Shown here piece after piece: positions 41,487 to 49,196 of a DNA stretch of 64,000 nucleotides. Made by a program: the position numbers and the translations under genes. This DNA comes from Streptomyces sp. NBC_00691 (lineage in GTDB: Bacteria > Actinomycetota > Actinomycetes > Streptomycetales > Streptomycetaceae). Location of the stretch: positions 4,194,501 through 4,258,500 of the forward strand of contig NZ_CP109007.1 of NCBI RefSeq assembly GCF_036226665.1. The letters run 5' to 3'. Numbering within the stretch: the first letter of the stretch is position 1; the number at the start of each line of letters is the position of its first letter. Under the pieces are notes generated by a model that made no database searches, was not told the DNA's origin, and was given only the letters and a program-made list of their open reading frames with translations.

Positions 41487-42152
41487 TCAGGCGGTGACGG
41501 AGACGGAGTCCAGGGCGGGCGCCAGCGCCGCGAAGGCCTCACCGATCAGGGCGCTCGGGTCCGCGGAACTCCCGGCGTCCTCGCCCTCGCTCCACCGGTG
41601 CAGTACGGCGTCGAAGGCGGCCAGCGCCATGCCGGCGGCGAGCCGGGGATAGAGGTCGGCCCGGGGGTCGCGGTCCAGACGGACCGCCAGCTCCTCCGTC
41701 AGCTCCTCCCGCCACCGCGCCTGGTGTTCGAGGAGGCGGGCGAGCAGCGCGGGGGTGCGCAGGATCAGCCGGACCACCGGCAGGGCCCGCTCGGCGTGGG
41801 CGTCGCAGACCGTCAGGGGTACGGAGACGGCGTGCAGGAGCGCCTCGGAGGGGCGCTCCCCGGCGGGCCGGGCGGCGAGGCCCGCGCGCATGTCGGCGCC
41901 CATGTCGGCCAGGAACTGGACGACCACGTCCTCCTTGGACGCGAAGTACCGGAAGAAGGTCCGCTTGGAGACCCCGGCGGTGGTCGCGATCTCGTCGACG
42001 GTGACGGCGTCGAAGCCCTTGAGGGCGAGCAGCTGGAGGGCCGCCTCGGTCAGCTCGGTGGCGACGAGCTGACGCTTGCGCTGGGCCAGGCTCGCGGGGG
42101 CGGGGCCGGCGGTGCGGCCGGGACCGGGGTCGATTGCGGGGCGGGTGCTCAC
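41487..42152 (-). CDS. TetR family transcriptional regulator
   Basis: The 221-residue regulator has the helix-turn-helix at about 30-75 (LQLLALKGFDAVTVDEIATTAGVSKRTFFRYFASKEDVV) and a MftR-like ligand domain with PVVRLILRTPALLARLLEHQARW. The GTG at 42152 is chosen because upstream codons have no other valid start and no homology-like sequence. It is divergent from an SDR gene; CGGTGACAC occurs twice in the interval (42178-42186 and 42226-42234) as possible operator halves. It probably represses the SDR and itself. Confidence 0.88.
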   Translation of the reverse strand: MSTRPAIDPGPGRTAGPAPASLAQRKRQLVATELTEAALQLLALKGFDAVTVDEIATTAGVSKRTFFRYFASKEDVVVQFLADMGADMRAGLAARPAGERPSEALLHAVSVPLTVCDAHAERALPVVRLILRTPALLARLLEHQARWREELTEELAVRLDRDPRADLYPRLAAGMALAAFDAVLHRWSEGEDAGSSADPSALIGEAFAALAPALDSVSVTA

Positions 42153-42253
42153 GGTCGGAATCGTAACGTGGTGCCTTCGGTGACACCAGGATGCGCGCAT
42201 GGCACTCATTTGCGTGCTTGACACTCGGTGACACAAACGGCAGCGTGTGTAGC

Positions 42254-43192
42254 ATGACCATGAAGCAGCGCTGGACCGCCGACCGGATCCCGGACCAGAC
42301 CGGGCGGCTCATCCTCGTCACCGGGGCCAACAGCGGCCTCGGGCTCGCCACCACCCGCGCGCTCGCCGACCGCGGCGGGCGGGTGATCCTCGCCGTACGG
42401 GACGAGGGGAAGGGCCGCCGGGCCGCCGACGAGCTCGTCGCGGCCGGGATCGCGCCGGACCTGCTCGCCGTACGCCCGCTCGACCTCGCCGACCTCGACT
42501 CGGTACGTGCCTTCGCCGACCGGCTGCACGAGGAGCACCCGCGCCTGGACGTGCTCGTCAACAACGCCGGTGTGATGGCCCCGCCCCGCACCCTGAGCGC
42601 CCAGGGGCACGAGCTCCAGTTCGCCACCAACCACCTCGGCCACTTCGCGCTCACCGGGCTGCTGCTCGACCTGCTCGCCGCCGGGCGGGACCCCCGGGTG
42701 GTCACGGTCAGCTCGATCAATCACCGGCAGGGCAGCCTCCGCCTCGACGACCTCAGCGGAGAACGCGGCTACACGCCCATGGCCTTCTACAACCAGACGA
42801 AGTTCGCCAACACCGTCTTCGGTCTCGAACTCCACCGGCGCCTCAGCGAGGCCGGCAGCCCGGTCCGGAGCGTGCTCGCCCACCCCGGCTACACGGCGAC
42901 CCGGCTCCAGACCCGTGACACCTCGGGCCTGGTGAAGCTGGCGTTCGGCCGCATCGGCAACCCGCTGCTCGCCCAGCGGCCGGAGCGGGGCGCGCTGCCG
43001 CAGCTGTACGCGGCCACCGAACCGGGCCTGTCGGGCGGCGAGTTCATCGGCCCCGACGGCATGGGAGAGCTGCGCGGCGCGCCCACGCGGGTGCGTCCCT
43101 CCGACGCGGCGGCCGACCCGGGGACGGGGCGCACGCTGTGGGAGCTGTCGGAGCGCCTGACCGCGGTGAGCTTCCCCGTCACCGCCAGGTAG
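42254..43192 (+). CDS. SDR family oxidoreductase (retinol-dehydrogenase-like)
   Basis: This 312-residue enzyme has the NADP-binding loop VTGANSGLG at about 22-30, DLADLDSVRAFAD (acidic-Asp stretch) near 80, NNAGVMAPP near 103, VSSINH with catalytic Ser near 153, and YNQTKFAN (Tyr, Lys) near 178. The family includes retinol and steroid dehydrogenases with broad substrates. The start at 42254 lacks a ribosome binding site and may be leaderless; an in-frame ATG follows six bases later. It is divergent from a TetR gene, and its stop overlaps the convergent lipoprotein gene by 14 bases. Confidence 0.9.
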   Translation: MTMKQRWTADRIPDQTGRLILVTGANSGLGLATTRALADRGGRVILAVRDEGKGRRAADELVAAGIAPDLLAVRPLDLADLDSVRAFADRLHEEHPRLDVLVNNAGVMAPPRTLSAQGHELQFATNHLGHFALTGLLLDLLAAGRDPRVVTVSSINHRQGSLRLDDLSGERGYTPMAFYNQTKFANTVFGLELHRRLSEAGSPVRSVLAHPGYTATRLQTRDTSGLVKLAFGRIGNPLLAQRPERGALPQLYAATEPGLSGGEFIGPDGMGELRGAPTRVRPSDAAADPGTGRTLWELSERLTAVSFPVTAR

Positions 43193-44021
43193 CGGTGACC
43201 TTCAGGGTGTCGATCCGCATCCCGAGCGGCACCCGCCAGGAGTCCACGCACACGGTGTACGTCTCCGTCCGCGTCGTCCCCGCGGCGATCGGCGCGGGCA
43301 GCGGCCGGGTGGACGTGAGCGTCGCCCAGTCGACGCCGAGGGCCCCGATGACATGGGTGGCGAACGTGACCGTGCCCGAACGGGCCGCCGTTCCGCCGCT
43401 GTTCCGGAAGGTGACCGTCACCTTCTCGCACCAGCGCCGGTCGCCGTCGGCGAGGACGGGCGCGGAGACGGTGAGCGCGGCGGGTCCGGGGGCGGGCGTC
43501 GGCGTGGGAGCCGGGGTCGCGGACGGTGCCGGGGCGGTGGTGCCGGGCGCGGGCTCCGAGGGGGTGGGGGAAGGTGTACGAGGAGGGGTGCCGCTTCCGG
43601 TTCCGGGGCCCGAGGGCGGGCCGCCGGAGCCCGAGCCGGAGCCGCCGGGCGCGGCGGAGCCGGACCCCGTGCTCGATCCCGTACCCGATCCTGTGCCGGA
43701 AGGGCCGGGTGGTGCGCCCGGGGGCGTCGTGACGCCGTCCACGCCGTCTCCGGGCGGTGGTGCGGATGACCCGCCGGATCCCGCTCCCGGGGCCGTGCCC
43801 GGCGCCGGTGAGGGGGACGAGGTGCTGGACGTGTCCCCGCTCGTGGTGGGGCCGTCCAGGGGTACCAGGGTGACCGCGCCCGAGGGGGTTCCCGCCGCTC
43901 CCGGGGAGGGGCCGGCGCCCACCGCCGCGTACCCCTCGCCGTCTCCTCCGCCGCCACAGGCGGTCAGCGCCCCGCCGAGGCAGAGCGCCACCGCTACGAG
44001 TCCGGGCTTCCTTCGCCTCAT
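43179..44021 (-). CDS. Putative secreted lipoprotein with Pro/Gly/Ser linker
   Basis: The 280-residue protein has a lipoprotein signal (MRRRKPGLVAVALCLGGALTAC, with lipobox LTAC and Cys22). A disordered linker of about 140 residues, rich in Gly, Ser, Pro and Thr, spans the wall. The C-terminal domain of about 100 residues (VTVTFRNSGGTAARSGTVTFATHVIG, then TETYTVCVDSW) has two Cys and looks like an immunoglobulin-type beta domain. It is attached to the membrane exterior. No function is evident. A TetR-type palindrome overlaps its start region. Confidence 0.82.
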   Translation of the reverse strand: MRRRKPGLVAVALCLGGALTACGGGGDGEGYAAVGAGPSPGAAGTPSGAVTLVPLDGPTTSGDTSSTSSPSPAPGTAPGAGSGGSSAPPPGDGVDGVTTPPGAPPGPSGTGSGTGSSTGSGSAAPGGSGSGSGGPPSGPGTGSGTPPRTPSPTPSEPAPGTTAPAPSATPAPTPTPAPGPAALTVSAPVLADGDRRWCEKVTVTFRNSGGTAARSGTVTFATHVIGALGVDWATLTSTRPLPAPIAAGTTRTETYTVCVDSWRVPLGMRIDTLKVTATWR

Positions 44022-44049
44022 GACCGTCAGTCTGTCTGACGGACCGTCA
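44022..44049 (-). promoter_or_regulatory. Overlapping TetR-type palindromes before the lipoprotein gene
   Basis: TGACGGACCGTCA (44037-44049) is a perfect 13-bp palindrome. CCGTCAG-TCTGT-CTGACGG (44024-44042) overlaps it and ends two bases from the start codon. Both are of the CTGACGG class seen before the igr-like operon. Confidence 0.6.
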
Positions 44050-44071
44050 ACTGGGGAGTCCTTCGCGGAAC

Positions 44072-44977
44072 TCAGTCGGCGATGAGGCCCTCGCGCAGCT
44101 GGGCGAGGGTGCGGGTGAGCAGCCGTGAGACGTGCATCTGGGAGATGCCGACCTCTTCGCCGATCTGCGACTGGGTCATGTTGGCGAAGAAGCGCAGCAT
44201 GATGATCTGCCGTTCCCGGGGCGGGAGTTTGGCGAGCAGCGGCTTGAGCGACTCGCGGTACTCCACGCCTTCGAGCGCCGTGTCCTCGTAGCCGAGGCGG
44301 TCGGCGAGGGAGCCCTCGCCGCCGTCGTCCTCGGGCGAGGGGGAGTCGAGCGAGGAGGCGGTGTACGCGTTGCCCACGGCGAGGCCGTCGACGACATCCT
44401 CCTCCGACACCCCGAGCACGGCGGCGAGTTCGGGCACGGTGGGGGAGCGGTCGAGCTTCTGCGCGAGTTCGTCGCTGGCCTTGGTGAGGGCCAGACGCAG
44501 CTCCTGGAGCCGGCGCGGGACGCGGACCGACCAGGAGGTGTCGCGGAAGAAGCGCTTGATCTCACCGACGACCGTCGGCATCGCGAACGTCGGGAACTCC
44601 ACGCCCCGTTCGCAGTCGAAGCGGTCGATCGCCTTGATCAGGCCGATGGTGCCGACCTGGACGATGTCCTCCATCGGCTCGTTGCGGGAGCGGAAGCGGG
44701 CCGCCGCGTACCGCACGAGGGGGAGGTTGAGCTCGATCAGGGTGTCGCGGACGTAGGTCCGCTCCGGGCTGTCCGCGGCGGCGCCCGCGGTGTCGAGGGC
44801 GCGCAGCCTCAGGAAGAGGGAGCGCGAGAGGGTGCGGGTGTCGAGGGCTCCCGACGTGACGGGCATCGGCGGAGGCGTGGCCTCCGCGCTGTCGGTCGCG
44901 GTCGGCGCCGTCGTCTGCGTGGGCACGGGAACGGGCGAGAGCGTGAGCACCTTCGAGCTGCCCAGTTCTGTGGACAT
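44072..44977 (-). CDS. sigN: SigB/SigF-group RNA polymerase sigma factor, SigN-like
   Basis: This 301-residue sigma-70 (group 3) factor has a Ser/Thr/Pro-rich N-terminal extension of about 45 residues. Region 2 is RSRNEPMEDIVQVGTIGLIKAIDRFD, region 3 MPTVVGEIKRFFRDTSWSVRVPRRLQELR and region 4 LPPRERQIIMLRFFANMTQSQIGEEVGISQMHVSRLLTR. In S. coelicolor, sigN and sigF are neighbours in this order, and this copy is the one farther from upp, so SigN is the best name. There is a GTG/ATG choice; ATG 44977 follows AAGGGGGTGG. Its promoter region resembles that of the sigF-like gene. Confidence 0.88.
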   Translation of the reverse strand: MSTELGSSKVLTLSPVPVPTQTTAPTATDSAEATPPPMPVTSGALDTRTLSRSLFLRLRALDTAGAAADSPERTYVRDTLIELNLPLVRYAAARFRSRNEPMEDIVQVGTIGLIKAIDRFDCERGVEFPTFAMPTVVGEIKRFFRDTSWSVRVPRRLQELRLALTKASDELAQKLDRSPTVPELAAVLGVSEEDVVDGLAVGNAYTASSLDSPSPEDDGGEGSLADRLGYEDTALEGVEYRESLKPLLAKLPPRERQIIMLRFFANMTQSQIGEEVGISQMHVSRLLTRTLAQLREGLIAD

Positions 44978-45086
44978 GCCACCCCCTTGAGGTCGCGGAC
45001 GGTCGCGGTGGCCGCGACCATCTGAGGAACGCAGCCACCACCTGAATACCGGCGGCGGGGCTGCGGCAAACTCGGTTCCAGCAGAA

Positions 45087-45138
45087 TGTCACATGTCGGC
45101 AACACGCTGTAGTGACATGTCGACAAGCCGAGGGCGTA
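45087..45138 (-). promoter_or_regulatory. Conserved promoter-like element before the sigN-like gene
   Basis: This region contains TGTCAC and GTGACA as an inverted repeat, two ACATGTC motifs (45091-45097 and 45115-45121) and GCAACAC-GCTGTAGTGACATGT. On the minus strand it reads ACATGTCACTACAGCGTGTTGC. The same pattern, with small changes, lies upstream of the sigF-like gene. Confidence 0.5.
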
Positions 45139-45212
45139 TATCCGCAGGAAACAAGGGGTGTGCGGCATTTGGGGCGCCGCTGAACTGCTCCGAACCGGTC
45201 TACCCGATTCAG

Positions 45213-46058
45213 CTACGCCTCGATTCTGTTTGCGGATCTCAAACGTGCGAAGCTGCGGGCGAGGAGCCTTGACACATGCATCTGGGAGACGCCCAGTTCC
45301 TGGCTGATCTGGGACTGCGTCAGATTGCTGTAGTAGCGCAGCATCAGGATCCGCTGCTCCCGCTCGGGCAGTTGGACGAGCAGATGCCGGACGAGGTCGC
45401 GGTGCTCGACGCCGGCCAGTGCCGGGTCCTCGTAGCCGAGCCGGTCGAGCAGTCCGGGCAGCCCGTCGCCCTCCTGCGCGGCCTCCAGGGAGGTCGCGTG
45501 GTACGAGCGTCCGGCCTCGATGCAGGCGAGTACCTCGTCCTCCCCGATCCGCAGCCGCTCGGCGATCTCGGCGGTCGTGGGGGAGCGGCCGTGGGCGGTG
45601 GTGAGGTCCTCGGTGGCGCCGTTCACCTGGACCCAGAGCTCGTGCAGACGGCGGGGCACGTGCACGGTGCGGACGTTGTCGCGGAAGTACCGCTTGATCT
45701 CGCCGACGACGGTCGGCATGGCGAACGTCGGGAACTGGACGCCGCGGTCGGGGTCGAAGCGGTCGATGGCGTTGATGAGGCCGATGGTGCCGACCTGGAC
45801 GACGTCCTCCATCGGCTCGTTGCGGGAGCGGAACCGGGCCGCCGCGTACCGGACGAGCGGCAGGTTGGCCTCGATGAGGGCCCCACGCACCCGGTGGTGC
45901 TCCGGGGTGCCCGGTTCCAGGTTCTTGAGCTGCCCGAAGAGCACCTGGGTGAGGGCGCGGGTGTCGGCGCCACGGGTGCTCTGGGGCCGGGGGCGGGGGG
46001 TCTCCGCGCCGCCTGCCTCGTGCTGGGGCGGGACCTGAGGCGCTGTACTGGCCGGCAC
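45213..46058 (-). CDS. sigF: SigF-like RNA polymerase sigma factor
   Basis: The 281-residue group 3 sigma factor is closely related to the downstream gene. It keeps regions 2 (RSRNEPMEDVVQVGTIGLINAIDRFD), 3 (VVGEIKRYFRDNVRTVHVPRRLHEL) and 4 (LPEREQRILMLRYYSNLTQSQISQELGVSQMHVSRLLARS). The short N-terminus begins MPASTAPQ, which fits S. coelicolor SigF, a late-sporulation factor needed for spore maturation. The GTG at 46058 is spaced 8 bases from AAGGGGTGG, better than the GTG two codons upstream. No anti-sigma gene is adjacent; the factor is expected to be controlled elsewhere. Confidence 0.9.
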   Translation of the reverse strand: MPASTAPQVPPQHEAGGAETPRPRPQSTRGADTRALTQVLFGQLKNLEPGTPEHHRVRGALIEANLPLVRYAAARFRSRNEPMEDVVQVGTIGLINAIDRFDPDRGVQFPTFAMPTVVGEIKRYFRDNVRTVHVPRRLHELWVQVNGATEDLTTAHGRSPTTAEIAERLRIGEDEVLACIEAGRSYHATSLEAAQEGDGLPGLLDRLGYEDPALAGVEHRDLVRHLLVQLPEREQRILMLRYYSNLTQSQISQELGVSQMHVSRLLARSFARLRSANRIEA

Positions 46059-46146
46059 GTTCACGCCACCCCTTCGGCTGGTCTTGCGGGTCCACTGGGT
46101 CAACTACGGTCAACTCATCCGTCAAAAGCGGTCATAGCATCACAAG

Positions 46147-46193
46147 ACATGTCCACTGTGTGCAAGCACCGCATAGTGACGTGTTGAGGGCAT
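46147..46193 (-). promoter_or_regulatory. Conserved promoter-like element before the sigF-like gene
   Basis: The region contains ACATGTC (46147-46153), then GCAAGCACCGCATAGTGACGTGT and GAGGGCATA. The core matches the element before the sigN-like gene with altered spacings. It may be the shared promoter or an activator site. Confidence 0.5.
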
Positions 46194-46235
46194 ACTGGCG
46201 GAAAAAGGGGAGGTCACGCGCGGAATCAGACACGG

Positions 46236-46264
46236 AAAAGCCCCCCACCTCGACGGCGGGGGGC
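46236..46264 (-). terminator. Terminator of the Dabb gene (minus strand)
   Basis: On the minus strand GCCCCCC (46264-46258) pairs with GGGGGGC (46246-46240), followed by TTTT. Confidence 0.8.
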
Positions 46265-46281
46265 CTGGCGACGACCGGGGA

Positions 46282-46575
46282 CTAGAACGCGTAGTCCGCG
46301 ATCACCCAGGTGGCGAACTCGCGCCACTGGGCGACACCCGCCTGGTGCGCGGGGTGGTCCAGGTAGCGCTGGAGCGCGTCGGTGTCCTCGACGGCCGAGT
46401 TGATGGCGAAGTCGTACGCGATCGGCCGGTCCGTGATGTTCCAGTCGCACTCCCAGAAGCGCAGCTCCGGGATCTGGTCGCCGAGGGCGCGGAACGCCTC
46501 CACGCCGGCGACGACGCGCGGCTCGTCGCGTGCGACACCGTCGTTGAGCTTGAAGAGGACCAGATGGCGGATCAC
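46282..46575 (-). CDS. Dabb family protein (stress-response A/B barrel)
   Basis: The 97-residue protein is a single dimeric alpha-beta barrel (Dabb): MIRHLVLFKLNDGV start, EAFRALGDQIPELRFWECDWNI, and DFAINSAVEDTDALQRYLDHPAHQAGV. Its length is exactly that of the family. Related proteins are stress-responsive or act as small enzymes, but most have unknown roles. Its ribosome binding site (AGGAG) overlaps the stop codon of the 54-codon gene 9 bases upstream, so both are one operon. Confidence 0.9.
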   Translation of the reverse strand: MIRHLVLFKLNDGVARDEPRVVAGVEAFRALGDQIPELRFWECDWNITDRPIAYDFAINSAVEDTDALQRYLDHPAHQAGVAQWREFATWVIADYAF

Positions 46576-46584
46576 GAAGGGCTC

Positions 46585-46749
46585 CTAGTTGATGAGTTCG
46601 GTCATGAACTCGCCGACACCCTGGGCGGCGCTGGAAATGCCCTCGAACCCTACCTGCACGAGATCGGCGGCCCGGGCCGGGGACGTGATGATCGTGTACA
46701 GCACGAAGACCGAGACCGCATAGAGCGCGACCTTCTTCGCTTGCGCCAT
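46585..46749 (-). CDS. Conserved small 54-residue membrane protein
   Basis: A short gene on the minus strand encodes MAQAKKVALYAVSVFVLYTI, then TSPARAADLVQVGFEGISS, and ends GEFMTELIN. It has one hydrophobic segment at about residues 8-22, then an amphipathic part. A GGGAGGG site precedes the ATG at 46749 and the stop is 9 bases before the Dabb start. This suggests a small membrane-bound partner of the Dabb protein or an unrelated conserved micro-protein. Its family is unknown to me. The coding signal (third-position GC, ribosome binding site, operon spacing) is good. Confidence 0.82.
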   Translation of the reverse strand: MAQAKKVALYAVSVFVLYTIITSPARAADLVQVGFEGISSAAQGVGEFMTELIN

Positions 46750-47252
46750 GGCCAGCCCTCCCCTGTTCCCCCGCCTGTTCCCCCGCCGTACGACCGCGCC
46801 ACTCTAACCGAGGCTTTATGGACCAAGGGCCCGGCGATCGAGGCCTTTCGCCGCCCCCCGGAAGGGTGACGACGGAGCAGGATGGATGTCGAGCCCGGAC
46901 GATCTGGCAGGAATCGGAAGGGCTCCTGGAACCGGCCCGCACTGCGGGGTCCGCGCCACGAGCTTCCCCCCTGACCGTGGCGCAGGACTTGTAGGACCGG
47001 TTCTCATCGGGGGGAGCGGCTTGTCCCCCCGATGCCGCTCCCCCCGTCCTAGCGATCTGTCCCGGCACGGTCGGTTCCCGGGGCGCCTGACGCCGTCCGG
47101 GGCCGGCCCGCGCCTCAGCCGTCGGCTTTCGGCCGGGCTCCGCGATTCGGCCATCGACCTGTGGTGTCTCGTCCGCCATTCGGCGTAACGTGCCGAGAAG
47201 TTGGCGGTCTCTTTGGCGAGCGCACGCATGTGACAGGGGGGGACTCACCGGT
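46750..47252. other. 503-bp intergenic region with an isolated hairpin
   Basis: No supported gene. A perfect 10-bp hairpin CATCGGGGGG/CCCCCCGATG (47005-47014 with 47025-47034, loop AGCGGCTTGT) stands alone. It could end an unseen small RNA, but no promoter or T-run is evident. A short open frame at 46886-47188 has poor protein-like composition. Confidence 0.5.
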
Positions 47253-47411
47253 ATGAAGCGCGTCTTCGGGCTGACGGCGATCGTCGCGGGCGGAGTGCTC
47301 GCCCTGTTCTTCCCGGATCTCGAGTTCGGTTGGTTCAGAGGACGTCCGCTGGGAATCGTCCTCGTCGTCATCGGCGGGATCGAACTCCTGGAGAGCCGGC
47401 GCCGCCGCTAG
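47253..47411 (+). CDS. Small two-helix membrane protein (52 residues)
   Basis: A 52-residue protein with two hydrophobic segments: VFGLTAIVAGGVLALFF (about 4-20) and PLGIVLVVIGGIELL (about 32-46), ending in five positively charged residues (RRRR after ES). The segment GGIELLESRRRR is typical of small streptomycete membrane proteins of unknown role. The ATG at 47253 follows GGGGGG. It is followed by a Pro/Arg-coded C-rich stretch and then the tRNA terminator on the opposite strand. Confidence 0.75.
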   Translation: MKRVFGLTAIVAGGVLALFFPDLEFGWFRGRPLGIVLVVIGGIELLESRRRR

Positions 47412-47640
47412 GGGTGTCTTGTCGATCAGGCCGGAGGCCGGCACCGTACGAACCGGCTCGGCCCGCCTCCGGCTGACGGAGGGCCAGAGACCTTGCCAGG
47501 GGCCCCGGCACGCCCCGCCCAGGCCCGCCCGTGCCCCGCCCAGGCCCGACCGCGCCGCCCAAGCCCTGACCCGGTCCCCAGGCCCTGCCAAGCCCCCGGG
47601 CCTTGTGCACCCGCCTTCTCGCCCGTCGACAGCAGAAGCA

Positions 47641-47687
47641 AAAGAAAGAGCCCCTCCGATCTGCTTCCACAGATCGGAGGGGCTCTC
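47641..47687 (-). terminator. Terminator of tRNA-Ser(CGA), minus strand
   Basis: A perfect 17-bp stem (47648-47664 with 47671-47687) and a 6-nt loop, followed on the minus strand by TCTTTT. Confidence 0.88.
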
Positions 47688-47693
47688 GCTGGC

Positions 47694-47778
47694 GGTAGCG
47701 GAGGGATTTGAACCCTCGGTGAGTTTCCCCACACTCGCTTTCGAGGCGAGCTCCTTCGGCCGCTCGGACACGCTACCG
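47694..47778 (-). tRNA. tRNA-Ser (anticodon CGA)
   Basis: An 85-nt class II tRNA on the minus strand. The acceptor arms are GGTAGCG and CGCTACC with a G discriminator. The anticodon stem CTCGC/GCGAG encloses CTCGAAA, giving CGA. A long variable arm and the GTTCAAAT T-loop follow. Confidence 0.97.
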
Positions 47779-47832
47779 AGAGAGAGCTTAGCCGAAACTC
47801 GCGCTGCGATGAAATCCGTATCCCGCGGCAGG

Positions 47833-48324
47833 TCAGCGGGTGCGGAAGAAGGCCGTGAGCTGCGCCGCGCACTCCTCGCCGAGCACGCCCTGGATCACCT
47901 CGGGGCGATGGTTGAGCCGACGGTCCCGTACGAGGTCCCAGAGCGAACCCGCCGCGCCCGCCTTCTCGTCCGGCGCTCCGAACACCACCCGCTCGACCCG
48001 CGACTGGACGAGTGCCCCCGCGCACATCACGCACGGCTCCAGGGTCACGACCAGCGTGCAGCCCGTCAGCCGCCACTCGCCGGTCGCCGCGGCCGCCCGG
48101 CGCAGGGCGAGCAGCTCGGCGTGCGCGGTGGGGTCACCGGCCGCCTCCCGCTCGTTGTGCCCGCGGGCGAGCACGGCGCCGCCTGGGCCGAGCACGACCG
48201 CGCCGACCGGTACGTCACCGGCCGGCAGGGCCGCGTCGGCCTCGGCGAGGGCGAGTCGCATGGCGTCCCGCCAGGGGTCCCGAACCGGGTCGGGCACCGG
48301 TACGACAGGTACAGCGCGCCCCAC
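47833..48324 (-). CDS. tadA: tRNA-specific adenosine deaminase TadA
   Basis: This 163-residue zinc deaminase converts A34 to inosine in tRNA-Arg(ACG), the tRNA encoded at 22056. The catalytic motif HAE (His68, Glu70) and zinc ligands PCVMC (Cys98, Cys101) are visible. The N-terminus is extended by about 15 residues compared with E. coli TadA. Its GTG start shares a base with the stop codon (TAG) of the upstream tRNA adenosine deaminase-associated gene, so they are coupled. Confidence 0.94.
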   Translation of the reverse strand: MGRAVPVVPVPDPVRDPWRDAMRLALAEADAALPAGDVPVGAVVLGPGGAVLARGHNEREAAGDPTAHAELLALRRAAAATGEWRLTGCTLVVTLEPCVMCAGALVQSRVERVVFGAPDEKAGAAGSLWDLVRDRRLNHRPEVIQGVLGEECAAQLTAFFRTR

Positions 48325-48872
48325 TATCGGACGGCCTCCAGGACCTCGGCGGCCCCCAGCGCGTCCGCGATCTCCGCGAGCGCGTCGCTCTCGAGCGCCA
48401 GCAGATCGGCCGGCGGCATGCCGAGGTCCGCGAGGATCAGCCGGTCGCCGACCGGAGCGGCCGGCACGGCCTCGGCCGCGACGCTCGTCTCCTCGTCGTC
48501 GTCCGTGTCGCCGTCGAGCGGCTCCCCGTCCTCCGTACCGTCCAGGTCCAGCGATTCGAGCTCGTCGACGATGTCGTCCAGGTCGTCGCCGAGGATCTCC
48601 CGGGTGAGGATCTCCCCGTACGAGGAACGGGCGGCGGCGGCGCCGTCCGAGACGTAGATGCGAGGGTCTTCCTCACCCTCGATCCGTACGATCCCGAACC
48701 ACGCGTCCTCCTGCTCGATGAAGACGATCACCGTGTCGTCGTCCGAGGCCTCGCGGGCGAGCTCGGTCAGATCCGACAGGGTCTCCACGTCGTCGAGCTC
48801 CGTGTCGCTCGCTTCCCACCCGTCTTCGGTGCGCGCGAGCAGTGCGGCGAAGTACACCTGACTCTCTCCCAC
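48324..48872 (-). CDS. tRNA adenosine deaminase-associated protein
   Basis: This 182-residue, very acidic protein has an ordered N-terminal domain (YFAALLARTEDGWEASDTELDDV, then VIVFIEQEDAWFGIVRIEG), a disordered Asp/Glu-rich middle and a helical C-terminus (DLGMPPADLLALESDALAEIADALG). It is the family named for its fixed position next to tadA in actinobacteria. The function is not established; the linkage suggests regulation or assembly of TadA. It starts at GTG 48872. Confidence 0.9.
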   Translation of the reverse strand: MGESQVYFAALLARTEDGWEASDTELDDVETLSDLTELAREASDDDTVIVFIEQEDAWFGIVRIEGEEDPRIYVSDGAAAARSSYGEILTREILGDDLDDIVDELESLDLDGTEDGEPLDGDTDDDEETSVAAEAVPAAPVGDRLILADLGMPPADLLALESDALAEIADALGAAEVLEAVR

Positions 48873-49196
48873 TGATCAGAGGTGTGACGATCCGGCGGCG
48901 CGCTCCTGATGCCCCGCCCAATCGGCATCGTGACAGATGCGGCGCCCACAGGAGAGGTCTTCGGCTCTTGCGTCGTGCATCAGTCTGAACGACCCCGCGA
49001 TCGGGCGGGCGTGCGACCCCGGCGCACGCAGGGGGCGCACATAGGGACGGAACGGGGTGCGGCCGGGGACGGAGCGGCAGGATCACGTTTCAGGGACCCG
49101 TCAGGCACCGCGGGGCTCCTGGCGCCCCTCCGGCGGATTCCCGGCGCGCCTCCGTCGTGCCCCCGGCCGGCCTCCGCCGGATTCCGGGCGGGCTTC
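48873..49196. other. 324-bp intergenic region without a gene
   Basis: Nothing coding is recognised. The TGATCA-containing start region is probably the promoter of the tadA operon. The right part (49080-49190) is C/G-rich with repeated CGGCGGATTCCCGGCGCGCC-like motifs and no clear hairpin. Confidence 0.5.

Noticed and set aside
43500..43900. Possible frameshift or recombination in the lipoprotein linker because of extreme Gly/Ser/Pro bias
   Set aside because: The frame stays open with a consistent signal peptide and a plausible C-terminal domain; such linkers are normal for wall-spanning lipoproteins.
46886..47188. Plus-strand open frame of 100 codons in the 46.8-47.2 kb gap
   Set aside because: No ribosome binding site at a good distance, no conserved-looking segment, and composition like non-coding GC-rich DNA.
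47419..48657. Plus-strand open frame running through the tRNA and tadA region
   Set aside because: It crosses a tRNA gene and is antisense to tadA and its partner.
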